Part shown: piece by piece, positions 1-8,727 of the stretch
Layout of the letters: each line of letters opens with the position of its first letter
Numbering within the stretch: the stretch's first letter is position 1
From: Mesorhizobium sp. LHD-90
Lineage (GTDB): Bacteria > Pseudomonadota > Alphaproteobacteria > Rhizobiales > Rhizobiaceae
DNA length: 64,000 bases
Assembly (NCBI RefSeq): GCF_030929505.1
Contig: NZ_JAVFVV010000002.1
Span: 338,979 to 402,978, forward strand
Direction: 5' to 3'
Program-made: the position numbers and the translations under genes
Notes under the pieces: model-generated
Database searches by the model: none
Told to the model about the DNA's origin: nothing
The model's input: the letters and a program-made list of their open reading frames with translations, nothing else

Positions 1-232
1 CAGAAGCGAACCTTGAATCGACACAGTCATCGGGGGGCAGCGCTTTCAGAAGGACTTGCCAGTGGAGTGACGCCATATCTTTACGCGCGTAGAAAACGAA
101 GCGCTTTGCTTGCTGGAAAGGTGGAATTATCTTGAAGAAGTCTTCCGTCATCCGTACGATGCAAAGCTCCGATCGGATCGCCAGATCCCGGCCGGCGATT
201 CACCCATCAGGCCCAGTGCAAGGAGGATGACT

Positions 233-793
233 ATGGCTTCCGACGTTCAGGTCGATAATGGCGTCAATGTTGCCGCCTTGCTTTCAGCCAGGGAGGCGCT
301 GACGAACGCGCCGGAGGCTGCGAATTTCAAATGGCGGGCGATGTGCGAATGGAAAAACGGCACGCACAGCCATTCCACGGTGGAGAGTTTCTTCGGCCTT
401 GGGGAAGAGCAGAAGCACAGGAAAACCTTCAGCTTCGATGCCGATCACCCGGAGGTCTTTGCATCCGAGGACAATGGCGCCACGCCTGTGGAAATGGTGC
501 TTGTGGGTCTTGCGAGCTGTCTGACGGCCGGCGTGGCGGCCGTTGCCCAAAACAGAGGTATCCAGCTGCGGTCGGTGAAGGCTACGCTCGAAGGGGGGAT
601 GAACATTCAAGGCATCCTCGGCATCGACAAGGACGTCCGCAACGGGTTTGACGGCATCAAGGTCGATTTCAAGATCGATGCCGACGCCAGCGAGGACGAC
701 ATCAAGGCTCTGGTCGCCCAGTCGCAGAAGCGCTCGGCCGTTTTCGACATCGTCACCAACCCGACCAATGTGTTCGTCAACGTGAACAGCTAG
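233..793 (+). CDS. OsmC/Ohr-like family protein
   Basis: A 186-aa OsmC-fold protein. This family usually reduces organic hydroperoxides or acts on thiols in the cytoplasm. The family helix with its first reactive cysteine is visible (SCLTAG, Cys96), followed by the strand-rich C-terminal half ending in VTNPTNVFVNV. The position where OsmC/Ohr proteins normally carry the second cysteine appears to be Ser168 (KRSAVFD), so classical two-cysteine peroxidase chemistry is doubtful. I chose the ATG at 233 because AGGAGG lies at 221-226, six bases upstream. The frame is open further 5' to 110, but that extension has no family similarity. An FAD monooxygenase gene follows 17 bp downstream, probably co-transcribed. 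The family call is firm; the substrate is unknown. Confidence 0.85.
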   Translation: MASDVQVDNGVNVAALLSAREALTNAPEAANFKWRAMCEWKNGTHSHSTVESFFGLGEEQKHRKTFSFDADHPEVFASEDNGATPVEMVLVGLASCLTAGVAAVAQNRGIQLRSVKATLEGGMNIQGILGIDKDVRNGFDGIKVDFKIDADASEDDIKALVAQSQKRSAVFDIVTNPTNVFVNVNS

Positions 794-810
794 ACTATCT
801 GCCCGGCGGG

Positions 811-2055
811 GTGGGCAACAATAGAACCATAGACACGGTGGTCATCGGGGCCGGCCACGCCGGCCTCGCGATGAGCCGGTGCCTTGCCGAACGATCGGTC
901 GATCATGTCGTGCTGGAGCGCGGGGAGGTCGCGAACTCCTGGCGCACAGAGCGTTGGGATTCGCTGCGCCTGTTGACGCCGAACTGGCAAAGCCGCCTGC
1001 CGGGCTACGACTACGACGGTGGTGAGCCCGACGGCTATCGCACGATGCCGGAGGTCATCGATTTTCTCGACCGGTACGCCAGGGTGATTTCCGCGCCCGT
1101 GCAGACCGGTACCACCGTCAAATCGGTCTCCACGACGGACCAAGGGTTCGCAGTAGCCACGGACAAAGGCGCTTGGAATTGCCGCACGGTCGTGCTGGCT
1201 TCCGGCGCATGCAACGTGCCGCGCGTCCCGTCGCTCGCCGCCATGGTTCCGCCAAGCGTCGCGACTGTCACGGCGAAAGACTATCGGAACTCTGGGCAAC
1301 TGGACGAAGGGGCCGTGATGGTGGTCGGCGCTAGCGCCACAGGCACGCAACTTGCCGACGAAATCCACCGCTCCGGCAGGCCCGTCACCTTGGTGGTGGG
1401 GGAGCATGTTAGGGCCCCACGCGTCTATCGGGGAAAGGATATCGAGTGGTGGATGGATGTCACCGGACTGAACGATCAACGCTATGATCGGGTGGACGAC
1501 ATCGAACGCGCGCGCCGGCTGCCGTCGTTTCAACTGGCCGGATCGCCGGAGCGGCGAACGCTGGATCTCAACGCGTTGACTGAGATCGGCGTCAAGCTCG
1601 TGGGCCGAATCGCCGCTATTTCCGACGGGAAGGCGCAGTTTTCAGGATCGCTGCACAACAGTTGCGCGATGGCTGACCTGAAGATGAACCGGCTGCTGAA
1701 CACGTTCGATCAGTGGTCGTCGGAGAACGGATTCGATGGCCAAGTGGAAGCACCGCACCGCCTGGACCCCACCCAGGTCGAGGCCAAGCCGCCACTCCAC
1801 ATTGATCTTAGCTCCGGGAGGATCAAGACGATTCTTTGGGCCACGGGTTACCGGCCGGATTATTCCTGGCTGCACGTCGCGGTCCTCGATCGCAAGGGCA
1901 ACATCCGGCACGACGGCGGCATTGTCGCTCATGCGGGACTGTACCTCATGGGGATGCAGTTCCTTCGCCGGCGAAAGTCGGCGCTGATCGACGGCGCGGG
2001 CGACGATGCACGCGACCTTAGCGATCACCTCGTCGCATTTCTCAGGCGAAAGTGA
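811..2055 (+). CDS. FAD-dependent monooxygenase / NAD(P)-binding oxidoreductase (CzcO/FMO-like)
   Basis: A 414-aa flavoprotein with an N-terminal FAD-binding GAGHAG motif (residues 13-18). A second dinucleotide motif, GASATG (173-178), is expected to bind NAD(P)H. A family ATGYRPDYSWL segment lies near the C-terminus. The arrangement is that of single-component flavin-containing monooxygenases and CzcO-like oxidoreductases, which oxygenate amines, sulfides or ketones. The start is GTG at 811, just after the OsmC-like gene, with only a weak Shine-Dalgarno (gcggg). It is convergent with the ferredoxin-fusion gene at 2077-2904. The nearby methanethiol-oxidase-like gene suggests an organosulfur role, but that is inference. 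Confidence 0.82.
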   Translation: MGNNRTIDTVVIGAGHAGLAMSRCLAERSVDHVVLERGEVANSWRTERWDSLRLLTPNWQSRLPGYDYDGGEPDGYRTMPEVIDFLDRYARVISAPVQTGTTVKSVSTTDQGFAVATDKGAWNCRTVVLASGACNVPRVPSLAAMVPPSVATVTAKDYRNSGQLDEGAVMVVGASATGTQLADEIHRSGRPVTLVVGEHVRAPRVYRGKDIEWWMDVTGLNDQRYDRVDDIERARRLPSFQLAGSPERRTLDLNALTEIGVKLVGRIAAISDGKAQFSGSLHNSCAMADLKMNRLLNTFDQWSSENGFDGQVEAPHRLDPTQVEAKPPLHIDLSSGRIKTILWATGYRPDYSWLHVAVLDRKGNIRHDGGIVAHAGLYLMGMQFLRRRKSALIDGAGDDARDLSDHLVAFLRRK

Positions 2056-2076
2056 CGGTCGGCAGCGACACGTCGA

Positions 2077-2904
2077 TCAGATGCCGAGGTGAAGCTTCGG
2101 TTTCCAGAAAGGGCGGAACAGCTCGATCTTAGGACAGCGGTTCATGACGACCTTCAGGCCGGCGTCTTCCGCCAGCCGCGCCGCGGCGTCATCGCGAACC
2201 CCGATCTGGCTCCACAGGACCTTGGCCTTGATCTCTATGGCTTCCCTGGCCACCGCGTATAGATCTTCCGAGCGACGAAAGACCTCGACCATGTCGACCG
2301 GTTGGTCGATCGCGGCCAGCGACGGATAAACCTTCAGTCCGCGAATCTCCTGCAGGTCCGGTGTGGGATTGACCGGGATCATGTCGTAGCCGGTTTCGTG
2401 CAATACGCGCAGAACGCCGTAAGAAAACTTCGTCTTATCGGGGCTGGCGCCGACCATCGCGATAGTCTTCACCGATTTCAGAATGCCCTGGAGGTATTCC
2501 TCGGGGTAAGGATCGTCGTGGTTCATATGGGTCATTTCGATTTCTCTCAGGGGAACCGCGATATCGGCCTTCAGTTCGTGCAAGGCGAGGGGATCCGTGA
2601 AGGGGTTGCGATAAAGCTTCCCGTGGCTCTCGACCCCGACCTCCAGCGTGCAGTCGCTCATCGGACGCGCCACGCAAAGGATGACATAGCCATCATTGAT
2701 CTGGCGGTTGTTCAGCGCCACCTGGGCTCTCTGGTCGACCTTCCCGGCGATCAACCGGGCCGCGCAGCTTATGCAGCCGCCATACTTGCAGCCGTAGGGA
2801 AGGTCGACGCCGTGATCGAGAAGGCTCTGCAGCAGCGGCTTCCGGCGATCGACATCGAATGCCACGCCGCCACGATTTGCAAGCGTGATGGTGAAGCTGG
2901 TCAT
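2077..2904 (-). CDS. [2Fe-2S] ferredoxin domain fused to a CoA-binding domain
   Basis: A 275-aa two-domain protein. Residues 1-95 are a plant-type [2Fe-2S] ferredoxin with ligands Cys39, Cys44, Cys47 and Cys77 (CX4CX2CX29C). Residues about 140-270 are a YccU-like CoA-binding Rossmann domain, with AMVGASPDKTKFSYGV, then PVNPT and MNRCPKIE. Each half is common as a separate protein; the fusion is unusual. The ATG overlaps the stop of the upstream SBP56-like gene by four bases (ATGA), indicating translational coupling. It may pass electrons to or from a CoA- or nucleotide-linked reaction related to that partner. The domain calls are secure; the role of the fusion is unknown. Confidence 0.88.
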   Translation of the reverse strand: MTSFTITLANRGGVAFDVDRRKPLLQSLLDHGVDLPYGCKYGGCISCAARLIAGKVDQRAQVALNNRQINDGYVILCVARPMSDCTLEVGVESHGKLYRNPFTDPLALHELKADIAVPLREIEMTHMNHDDPYPEEYLQGILKSVKTIAMVGASPDKTKFSYGVLRVLHETGYDMIPVNPTPDLQEIRGLKVYPSLAAIDQPVDMVEVFRRSEDLYAVAREAIEIKAKVLWSQIGVRDDAAARLAEDAGLKVVMNRCPKIELFRPFWKPKLHLGI

Positions 2905-4256
2905 ATAAAGATATCGCTCGTGCAGTCGCCGCCGGGATACCTGGTCTCGTGACAGCGACTAGGCCCATTCGGTTCCTTGCCGAAATCGACGACGAAGTGC
3001 GGATCGATTTCCATTCCCCCTTCGCTGGTGTCGCAATTGACCATTAGCATACAGCCGCCGTTGGTGCGGATTTCCGGATAGAACTGGTTGTCCCAAGTCG
3101 AGAACAGCGACGTCGTCACGTAGAGGCGCTTGCCGTCGAGGCTGAGCTGGATCATCTGGGGTCCGCCGGTGACCTTCACGCCGTTGACCACCGGTGCACG
3201 ACCGAGCAGACCGCCCATCCATACCTGCCCGGTCAATCTGGCGTGGTGTGGGTCTGAAATGTCGTACTGGCGAATATCGCCATGCAGCCAGTTGCAGAGA
3301 TAGAGAAACCGATCGTCCATACTGATCAGGATGACGGAGATCACGCCCGGGATCGGGATCGGCCACTCCGGATGCGGCTCGTTTGCTACGTCGATGATCT
3401 TCTCCCACTGCCATTCGCGCTCGGCGTCCTTCCACCAGTGGATGATATTGGCGGATAGCGCCGCACCGACGAAGCCATGGCTGCTGTCGGGGTTGTGATG
3501 AAAACGCACTTCCAGCGGGATCAAACCGTCCTCACCAAGATAGAAGGTTTGCCGCGGCTCCTTTTGCGCGAAATCCCATAGATGAATCTCGCGCCCATAT
3601 TTCAGGTGGCCCACTTCCTCAAGGTCGAAGCCCGGCATGAACGTGTTCGGCGCAGCCCATTCCGAACTCACCATCACATTGTGTCTGGGCTGATACCAGA
3701 AATCATAACCGAACTTGATGTTGCCCATGGAGTTTTCCCACCGGCCAACAATCTCGAAGTCCTTGTTAAGGTGGAGATATCCTCCTGGTGCATTGCCGCG
3801 CGCGTCGCCAAGCATGGAAATGATGATGCTTGAGCCGAGGCAGTGCACCGTATGGGGTGCCGACAGGTTGGTCTTGGCTTTGATTTCGGCTCCGTCGATC
3901 ACCTTGTAGAGGGTCGGGTTACGGGGATCGGTTCCGCAGTCCACGATGTGCAGGTTCGACGAACGCACACCCGGCACGATAAGATACTTGCGCTCCATGC
4001 TTGTGTCGCCGTGGCAGGAGGAGCAGGCGTTCCAACCCATGTGGTGCAGCTCATCACCTATTCCCGGGACCTCGAGCCGCGAAATCACCTGGCTATACGT
4101 TGCGCTCTTGGGGTCCGCGTCTATGGTGCAAAGATAGTCGGGCTTCTGAATACCAGTACCGGTGTAAATAGCGATCGTGTAGAGCAGTTTCTCGCGAGGT
4201 GCGTTGATCGCTTCGGCAGGAGAAGCGTAACCGGGTCCACAGCAATGATCGGCCAT
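2901..4256 (-). CDS. Selenium-binding protein 56 family / methanethiol oxidase-like
   Basis: A 451-aa beta-propeller-type protein of the SBP56 family, which includes bacterial methanethiol oxidases (MtoX; methanethiol to formaldehyde, H2S and H2O2, copper-dependent). Family landmarks seen are CSSCHGD (Cys78, Cys81), the preceding HHMGW, an internal HTVHCLG, and the C-terminal RCHETRYPGGDCTSDIFI. I chose the ATG at 4256 because GGAAGG lies about six bases upstream and the family begins directly with MADHCCGPGY. It heads a two-gene operon with the ferredoxin/CoA-binding fusion. No signal peptide is evident, although many MtoX proteins are periplasmic, so a cytosolic SBP56 role is also possible. 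Confidence 0.87.
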   Translation of the reverse strand: MADHCCGPGYASPAEAINAPREKLLYTIAIYTGTGIQKPDYLCTIDADPKSATYSQVISRLEVPGIGDELHHMGWNACSSCHGDTSMERKYLIVPGVRSSNLHIVDCGTDPRNPTLYKVIDGAEIKAKTNLSAPHTVHCLGSSIIISMLGDARGNAPGGYLHLNKDFEIVGRWENSMGNIKFGYDFWYQPRHNVMVSSEWAAPNTFMPGFDLEEVGHLKYGREIHLWDFAQKEPRQTFYLGEDGLIPLEVRFHHNPDSSHGFVGAALSANIIHWWKDAEREWQWEKIIDVANEPHPEWPIPIPGVISVILISMDDRFLYLCNWLHGDIRQYDISDPHHARLTGQVWMGGLLGRAPVVNGVKVTGGPQMIQLSLDGKRLYVTTSLFSTWDNQFYPEIRTNGGCMLMVNCDTSEGGMEIDPHFVVDFGKEPNGPSRCHETRYPGGDCTSDIFI

Positions 4257-4780
4257 GAGAACCTTCCAACTCTTTGAACAAATCACCGTCCACTCGAGCG
4301 GGATGCATCCATATGCTTCGCTTGAACGCTTCGGGTAGCAGGCGAAACAACTTGTTTGGCTGGAATCCGCGATCTCGTGACTTAGCTAAAGGATGTCTCC
4401 CTTTCGCCGAAGGCACAAGCCACCCGATGGCCGATTTCGACAAGCATTGCGGATCGACGGTGCCAAGGGGCCCGTAAGCGGACTGGCAGCTTCGAGGCTC
4501 GGATTTTGAGAAGCGGACAATCCCTGCAGCCGCAGGCGTCGACCTGATCTGACCGAATCGAGACCTTCCATCCCGATCCGCGCAAGGTCCGCGTTGGGGT
4601 CAAATCCGTGCGTTCCAACCCGGCGGCTGGAGCTAAACTCACTGGCCATCCGCGCTACACGTTGCTGAGGACCCGAGGATGCGATCGAAGGTACAGTATC
4701 CTGATTTTGCCGCTCGCTCCGCCGCATTTTGAGGTAGACTAAAGCAACTTGCCCGCGACGACTCCGATCGGGGGAGATTC
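4257..4780. other. Intergenic region, no gene recognised
   Basis: About 520 bp upstream of the SBP56-like gene and of the broken cyclase gene. Short open frames exist on both strands but none resembles a known protein. A short sequence around 4474-4498 (core CGGACTGGCAG) recurs in direct orientation near 5925-5935, on the other side of the cyclase/IS remnant zone. This probably marks old rearrangement. Confidence 0.5.
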
Positions 4781-5270
4781 ATGGACGTTGACAGCTGGCT
4801 GCGTGACTTGGGGCTTGGCCAATACGCCGCTGCCTTCGAGGAGAACGCAGTCGATGCCGACACCTCGCGCGAGTTGACTGCCGACGATCTCAAGGAACTC
4901 GGCGTCAGCCTCGTCGGTCATCGCCGCAAGCTGCTTGCAGCGATTGCCGCACTCACGGACAGACCCTCTTCAACTGATGGAAGCGGTCCGCCCGAGAATT
5001 CCGAACTGGACAAGTGATGTCGATGTGGCCGAGCGTCGTCAATTGACAGTGATGTTTTGCGATCTGGTCGGATCAACGACGCTCTCGGCAGAGCTCGATC
5101 CGGAGGATCTGCGTCAAGTGATCGGCGGCTATCAAGCCGCCGTGACCGAGGAAGTCGCCAAGTTCGGAGGATTCGTCGCCAAGTACATGGGCGACGGCGT
5201 GCTTGCATATTTCGGCTATCCGCACGCTCACGAGGAGGACGCCGAAAGGGCCCTGCGGGCCGTCCCGGCC
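4781..5270 (+). pseudogene. SAM-domain class III adenylate/guanylate cyclase, frameshifted and truncated
   Basis: Remnant of a signalling cyclase. Frame 2 (4781-5017) encodes a sterile-alpha-motif domain (WLRDLGLGQYAAAFEENAVD, then [16 protein letters not shown]). The class III catalytic domain continues in a different frame from about 4960. It shows [17 protein letters not shown] with the first metal Asp, and [14 protein letters not shown] with the second. The two parts are separated by a frameshift between about 4960 and 5017. The catalytic domain stops abruptly after DAERALRA near 5270, where an IS21 transposase sequence begins. Intact relatives carry long AAA/TPR C-terminal regions, so most of the gene is missing and it is non-functional. 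Confidence 0.85.
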
Positions 5271-5485
5271 TCACCGGCAGCCGGCTCTTCCGGGAACTGA
5301 AGGAACTCGGCTATCGCGGCGGCTACACGGCCGTCACCGACTTCCTGCGCGACGTCCGTCCATCTGCGGCGGAGCGCGGCTACGAGGTCCGCTTCGAGAC
5401 CCCGCCTGGCGAGCAGGCACAGGTCGACTTCGCCCAGTTCAATGTCGTCCTCACCGATGCGTTCGACCAAAAGCCTCGCGCACCG
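5266..5485 (+). mobile_element. IS21-family IstA transposase fragment
   Basis: A piece of an IS21 transposase (IstA), readable from about 5266 in frame 2. It contains [22 protein letters not shown], then VRFETPPGEQAQVDFAQF, which holds the first catalytic Asp of the DDE triad. Similarity ends after about FTDAFDQ-type residues near 5470. Both ends of the element and the rest of the transposase are absent. It joins directly to the truncated cyclase gene, so the fusion point near 5270 is a deletion or insertion scar. Confidence 0.8.
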
Positions 5486-5546
5486 GCATCTGGCAGCGTC
5501 GCAAATTCCGCGTGCCGATCACCGTAATAATGACGATATGTGTCGG

Positions 5547-5900
5547 CTAGGTTCCTGCCGAGCGCTTCTGCAGCCAGTGTTGCTGATCGCTGATCCGCAG
5601 GACCGCCTGTCGCGATAATCCCGTTTCCGCGGCAACGGCCGACGCCCCAGCGCCCTGACTGAACATGAAAGCCACGGTCTCAAACGTCTTCCGATCATAA
5701 CTTAGCTTGCGCCCTCGATATGCCGTTGAACTTGTCGCCCGCGCGGCGGCAATGCCGACCTTCTGGGCCTCTTTGGTAGCGATCGCCTGTGCCTCTGCAG
5801 TGGCGGCAGCCAAAAGCGCAATCAGCGTCGCGTGCGGCTTGTTGATCAGGGTCGGCCGTTTCGCCGTCGAACACCCGGCGCTGATCAGGGCGACGCGTTG
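5547..5900 (-). pseudogene. Serine recombinase (resolvase/invertase) C-terminal remnant
   Basis: Minus-strand fragment of about 115 residues. The last 50 match the end of resolvase/invertase-type serine recombinases: a YRGRKLSYDRKTFETV linker, then the DNA-binding helix-turn-helix GASAVAAETGLSRQAVLRI. The preceding alanine-rich stretch (LIALLAAATAEAQAIATKEAQKVG) resembles the E-helix region. The catalytic N-terminal domain with the active serine is missing. It lies beside the IS21 scrap, in a zone of decayed mobile DNA. Confidence 0.7.
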
Positions 5901-6071
5901 CCGACGCCGACTTAGGGTCGGTAACGGACTGGCAGTTTCGGGGCATCGTCATCGCGAAACCTGACGTTTTGCCGCGAAACGTTGAAATTCATGTCTGGTC
6001 GTTTTGGCATTGCGTAGTCAGCGCATTCGCGTGGGAGAGCAAGATTCGGAACCGGCGGGGACAGAGCCACA
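5901..6071. other. Intergenic remnant sequence
   Basis: Short stretch between the recombinase fragment and the ROK gene stop. I see no gene in it. It contains the second copy of the CGGACTGGCAG-type repeat (5925-5935). Confidence 0.4.
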
Positions 6072-7268
6072 TCATTGCAATCGGCTGTTGTGTCGCAGCA
6101 CGAGGCCTACCGCGCCGAGCAAAGCGTCGTTTTCGGTATGCTTGCCCACGGTTATCCGCGTGCGCAGGGCCGGCGCGATGTCGCGCGATTTGATCAGCGT
6201 GTGGCGCTCATAGGATGCGACCAGCGGCGCCAGCAGAATGTCGCCAGCCAAGGCCATGCGGCCGCCGATGATGATGAGCGGCGGATTGAGCACCGAGCCG
6301 ATCACGCCCAGACCGCGGCCGGCCACCTCGGCCGTGTCCTCGATCATCCGCAAGGCCCTGACATCTCCCCGCTCGGCCATCTCGATCACGTCATCCATCG
6401 TGACCGGCCGCCGAACGATGCGCGAAATCTGCTCGAGCGGCCGTACAAAACTCGCATAAAGTTCCAGGCATCCGCGATTGCCGCACCGGCAAAGATCGCC
6501 ACCGGGGTCAATGCTGATATGCCCGAACTCTCCGGCGCCGCCGGCGATGCCCGTCACGAGTCTCCCTTGTTGAACAACGGCACCGCCTACCCCCAGGTCT
6601 ATCTTGAAGAGTACGAAATCATCGTGGCCGACGGCTGCGCCCCACATCAATTCCGCGATGGCGGCGCAGTTGCTTTCATTGTCGGCAAAAATCGGCTGCT
6701 CGAGAGCCGCTCCAAAAACATCTCGAATGTTGACGCCGGCCCAGGTCGGAACAATGCTCGCGCGCAGCACGACTCCTTCGCGGCTGACCGGGCCCGAGAC
6801 TGAAACGCCAACCCCCAGCAGCCCGGCCATCGGCAACCCGTTTTCCTCATAGCATCGCGTGATCACTGACTTGGCCACCTGCCCCGCCTGCCGCGGCTGA
6901 TAGTCCAGCCCCATGGGTATAGTTTGTTCGGCGATGACAGAATGCGAGACGTCAGCGACGACGAAACGCATCTCGTCGAGGCTCAGGTGGATTCCGACGC
7001 ATGTGCCTGCGGCCGGATTGAGCGTGAGCGTCGCGGCCGGCCTGCCGATGCCTCTTGCACGGTCGCCGCTCGCCAAGGTTTCGACGACCATTCCTGACTT
7101 TCTCAAGCCAGCAAGTGCGGTGGAGACCGTCGATCGCGCCAACCCGGTGACACGGGTGATCTGCGACGCGGAGAGCACGCCACGCTCACTCAGGCATCGG
7201 ACGATGAGGCTCTCCGGTGATGCGGACAGTCGATCGTTGAGCAGGCTCTTAAGCAAGGGTTTGGTCAT
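6072..7268 (-). CDS. ROK-family transcriptional regulator
   Basis: A 398-aa ROK repressor. An N-terminal winged helix-turn-helix (about residues 18-65, LSASQITRVTGLARSTVSTAL) is followed by the ROK sugar-sensing domain. The zinc site is intact: His250 in GEFGHISIDPGG, then Cys260, Cys262 and Cys267 in LCRCGNRGCLE. It is divergent from the carbohydrate ABC operon beginning at 7405, the usual arrangement for a local repressor whose inducer is the imported sugar or a phosphorylated derivative. The shared control region is 7269-7404. Confidence 0.92.
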   Translation of the reverse strand: MTKPLLKSLLNDRLSASPESLIVRCLSERGVLSASQITRVTGLARSTVSTALAGLRKSGMVVETLASGDRARGIGRPAATLTLNPAAGTCVGIHLSLDEMRFVVADVSHSVIAEQTIPMGLDYQPRQAGQVAKSVITRCYEENGLPMAGLLGVGVSVSGPVSREGVVLRASIVPTWAGVNIRDVFGAALEQPIFADNESNCAAIAELMWGAAVGHDDFVLFKIDLGVGGAVVQQGRLVTGIAGGAGEFGHISIDPGGDLCRCGNRGCLELYASFVRPLEQISRIVRRPVTMDDVIEMAERGDVRALRMIEDTAEVAGRGLGVIGSVLNPPLIIIGGRMALAGDILLAPLVASYERHTLIKSRDIAPALRTRITVGKHTENDALLGAVGLVLRHNSRLQ

Positions 7269-7323
7269 GAACGATCACAAGGTCGTTGACTCATAGCTTG
7301 AATATGACATTCTGGAAAGAACT

Positions 7324-7341
7324 CGAGACTACAGTATCTCG
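7324..7341. promoter_or_regulatory. Candidate operator in the ROK / sugar-ABC divergent promoter region
   Basis: An 18-bp interrupted inverted repeat, CGAGA-N8-TCTCG, inside the 136-bp divergent region. It is a candidate binding site for the adjacent ROK repressor. It occurs once, with no comparative support. Confidence 0.35.
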
Positions 7342-7404
7342 CTGGCGGTATTAAAGCCACAAGCGGTCAATACGAACCGTAGAATTCATAATGGGAGAGA
7401 AACG

Positions 7405-8670
7405 ATGAAATACACCATGACGGTCCTCGCGGCCGCTACTGCCTGCACCCTGGTTTCTGGGGCAGCCCTCGCCGAGCCCAAAACTAACCTGCTGCATCAA
7501 TGGGCGACCGGATCCGACGCCCAGGCGATCGCCAAGCTAGGTGAGATGTTCACGGCGAAGGGAGGCACGTGGCAGCAGACCTCCATCGCGGGTCACACGG
7601 CCAACACGCTCGCAAAATTGCGTGCCGACGTGATTGCCGGCAATGCGCCTCCTGCGGTGCAGCTCAAAGGCCCCGAGATCGCCGAATGGAACGAGACCGG
7701 CATGACCGCCAATCTCGACGAGTTGGCCGCAGCAGAAAACTGGGAGAAAGTTGTCGCCCCTGAATTGCTGCCTGTGATGAAGCCTACAGGCAACTGGGTG
7801 GCTGCGCCGATGAATATCCACCGCATCAACTGGCTGTGGGCATCGCCGAAGGTCTTGCAGGAAGCAGGCGTGGCCGAGGTGCCGAAAACCTGGGCGGACT
7901 TCAACGCCGCCTGCGACAAGATTGTGGCGGCGGGCAAGATCTGCATCTCGCATTCGACCGCGGACTGGACGGACTCGACCGTCTTCGAAGTGGTCGTCTA
8001 CGGCATGGATCTCGATCTGTTCAAGAAGGCCTTCGTCGAGGGCGACGTCAAGGCGATGCGCAGCGACGGCATGGTCAAGGCCTTCGAGCAGATGCGCACC
8101 ATGACCACAAAGTACATGGACCCCGGCATGAACGGGCGCGATTGGGATACCATGTCGCATCTGGTCGGCCGCGGCGAGGCCGCATTCCACATCATGGGTG
8201 ACTGGACGCTCGGCCTCTTGACCGCCGGCGGCTTCAAGGAAGGCACGGACTATGTCTGCGCTCAAGCCCCGACCGACTGGGGCAAGGCGGGCTTCATCCT
8301 GAACTCCGATTCGGTTGTGTTCTTCAAGCAGACCGATCCGGACTACGTCGAGGGGCAGAAGCTGCTCGCCTCTCTGATTCTGTCGCCCGAGTTCCAGACA
8401 GCCTTCAACCAGACCAAGGGCTCTATCCCGTCCCGGCTGGACGTCGATCTGTCGACTGGATTCAACCCATGCCAGCAACTCTCGCAGAAGGATCTGCAGG
8501 CTTCGATCACCGCGGGTACGCTCGTCCGCTCGATGGCGCACAACATGACGATCCCGCAGAAGGTGCGCGGCGCCATCATGGATACCGTCACTGAATTCGT
8601 GGCGACGCCCGGCATGTCGGCGCAGGATGCGGCCAGTGCGATGGCCGATGCCGCCGAAGCGCAGATGTAA
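7405..8670 (+). CDS. Carbohydrate ABC transporter substrate-binding protein (family 1)
   Basis: A 421-aa periplasmic binding protein. An N-terminal Sec signal peptide has a likely cleavage after ALA at residue 23. The mature part is a family 1 sugar-binding fold (LLHQWATGSDAQAIAKLGEMF, then NAPPAVQLKGPEIAEWNETG), closest in character to glucose/mannose or oligosaccharide binders of rhizobia. The RBS GGGAGAG precedes the ATG. It is the first gene of a seven-gene operon (7405-14290) with two permeases, an ATPase and three catabolic enzymes, divergent from the ROK regulator. The actual sugar cannot be read from sequence. Confidence 0.9.
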   Translation: MKYTMTVLAAATACTLVSGAALAEPKTNLLHQWATGSDAQAIAKLGEMFTAKGGTWQQTSIAGHTANTLAKLRADVIAGNAPPAVQLKGPEIAEWNETGMTANLDELAAAENWEKVVAPELLPVMKPTGNWVAAPMNIHRINWLWASPKVLQEAGVAEVPKTWADFNAACDKIVAAGKICISHSTADWTDSTVFEVVVYGMDLDLFKKAFVEGDVKAMRSDGMVKAFEQMRTMTTKYMDPGMNGRDWDTMSHLVGRGEAAFHIMGDWTLGLLTAGGFKEGTDYVCAQAPTDWGKAGFILNSDSVVFFKQTDPDYVEGQKLLASLILSPEFQTAFNQTKGSIPSRLDVDLSTGFNPCQQLSQKDLQASITAGTLVRSMAHNMTIPQKVRGAIMDTVTEFVATPGMSAQDAASAMADAAEAQM

Positions 8671-8684
8671 CGCTGCCGATGAAA

Positions 8685-8706
8685 GGCCGGGCGGAAACGC
8701 CCGGCC
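8685..8706 (+). promoter_or_regulatory. Intercistronic GC-rich hairpin
   Basis: A perfect 9-bp stem GGCCGGGCG/CGCCCGGCC with a GAAA tetraloop, between the binding-protein gene and the first permease gene. There is no T-run. Hairpins here commonly protect the binding-protein mRNA or partly terminate, giving more binding protein than permease. Confidence 0.65.
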
Positions 8707-8727
8707 AGACTTCGCCGGAGCTGCCCG

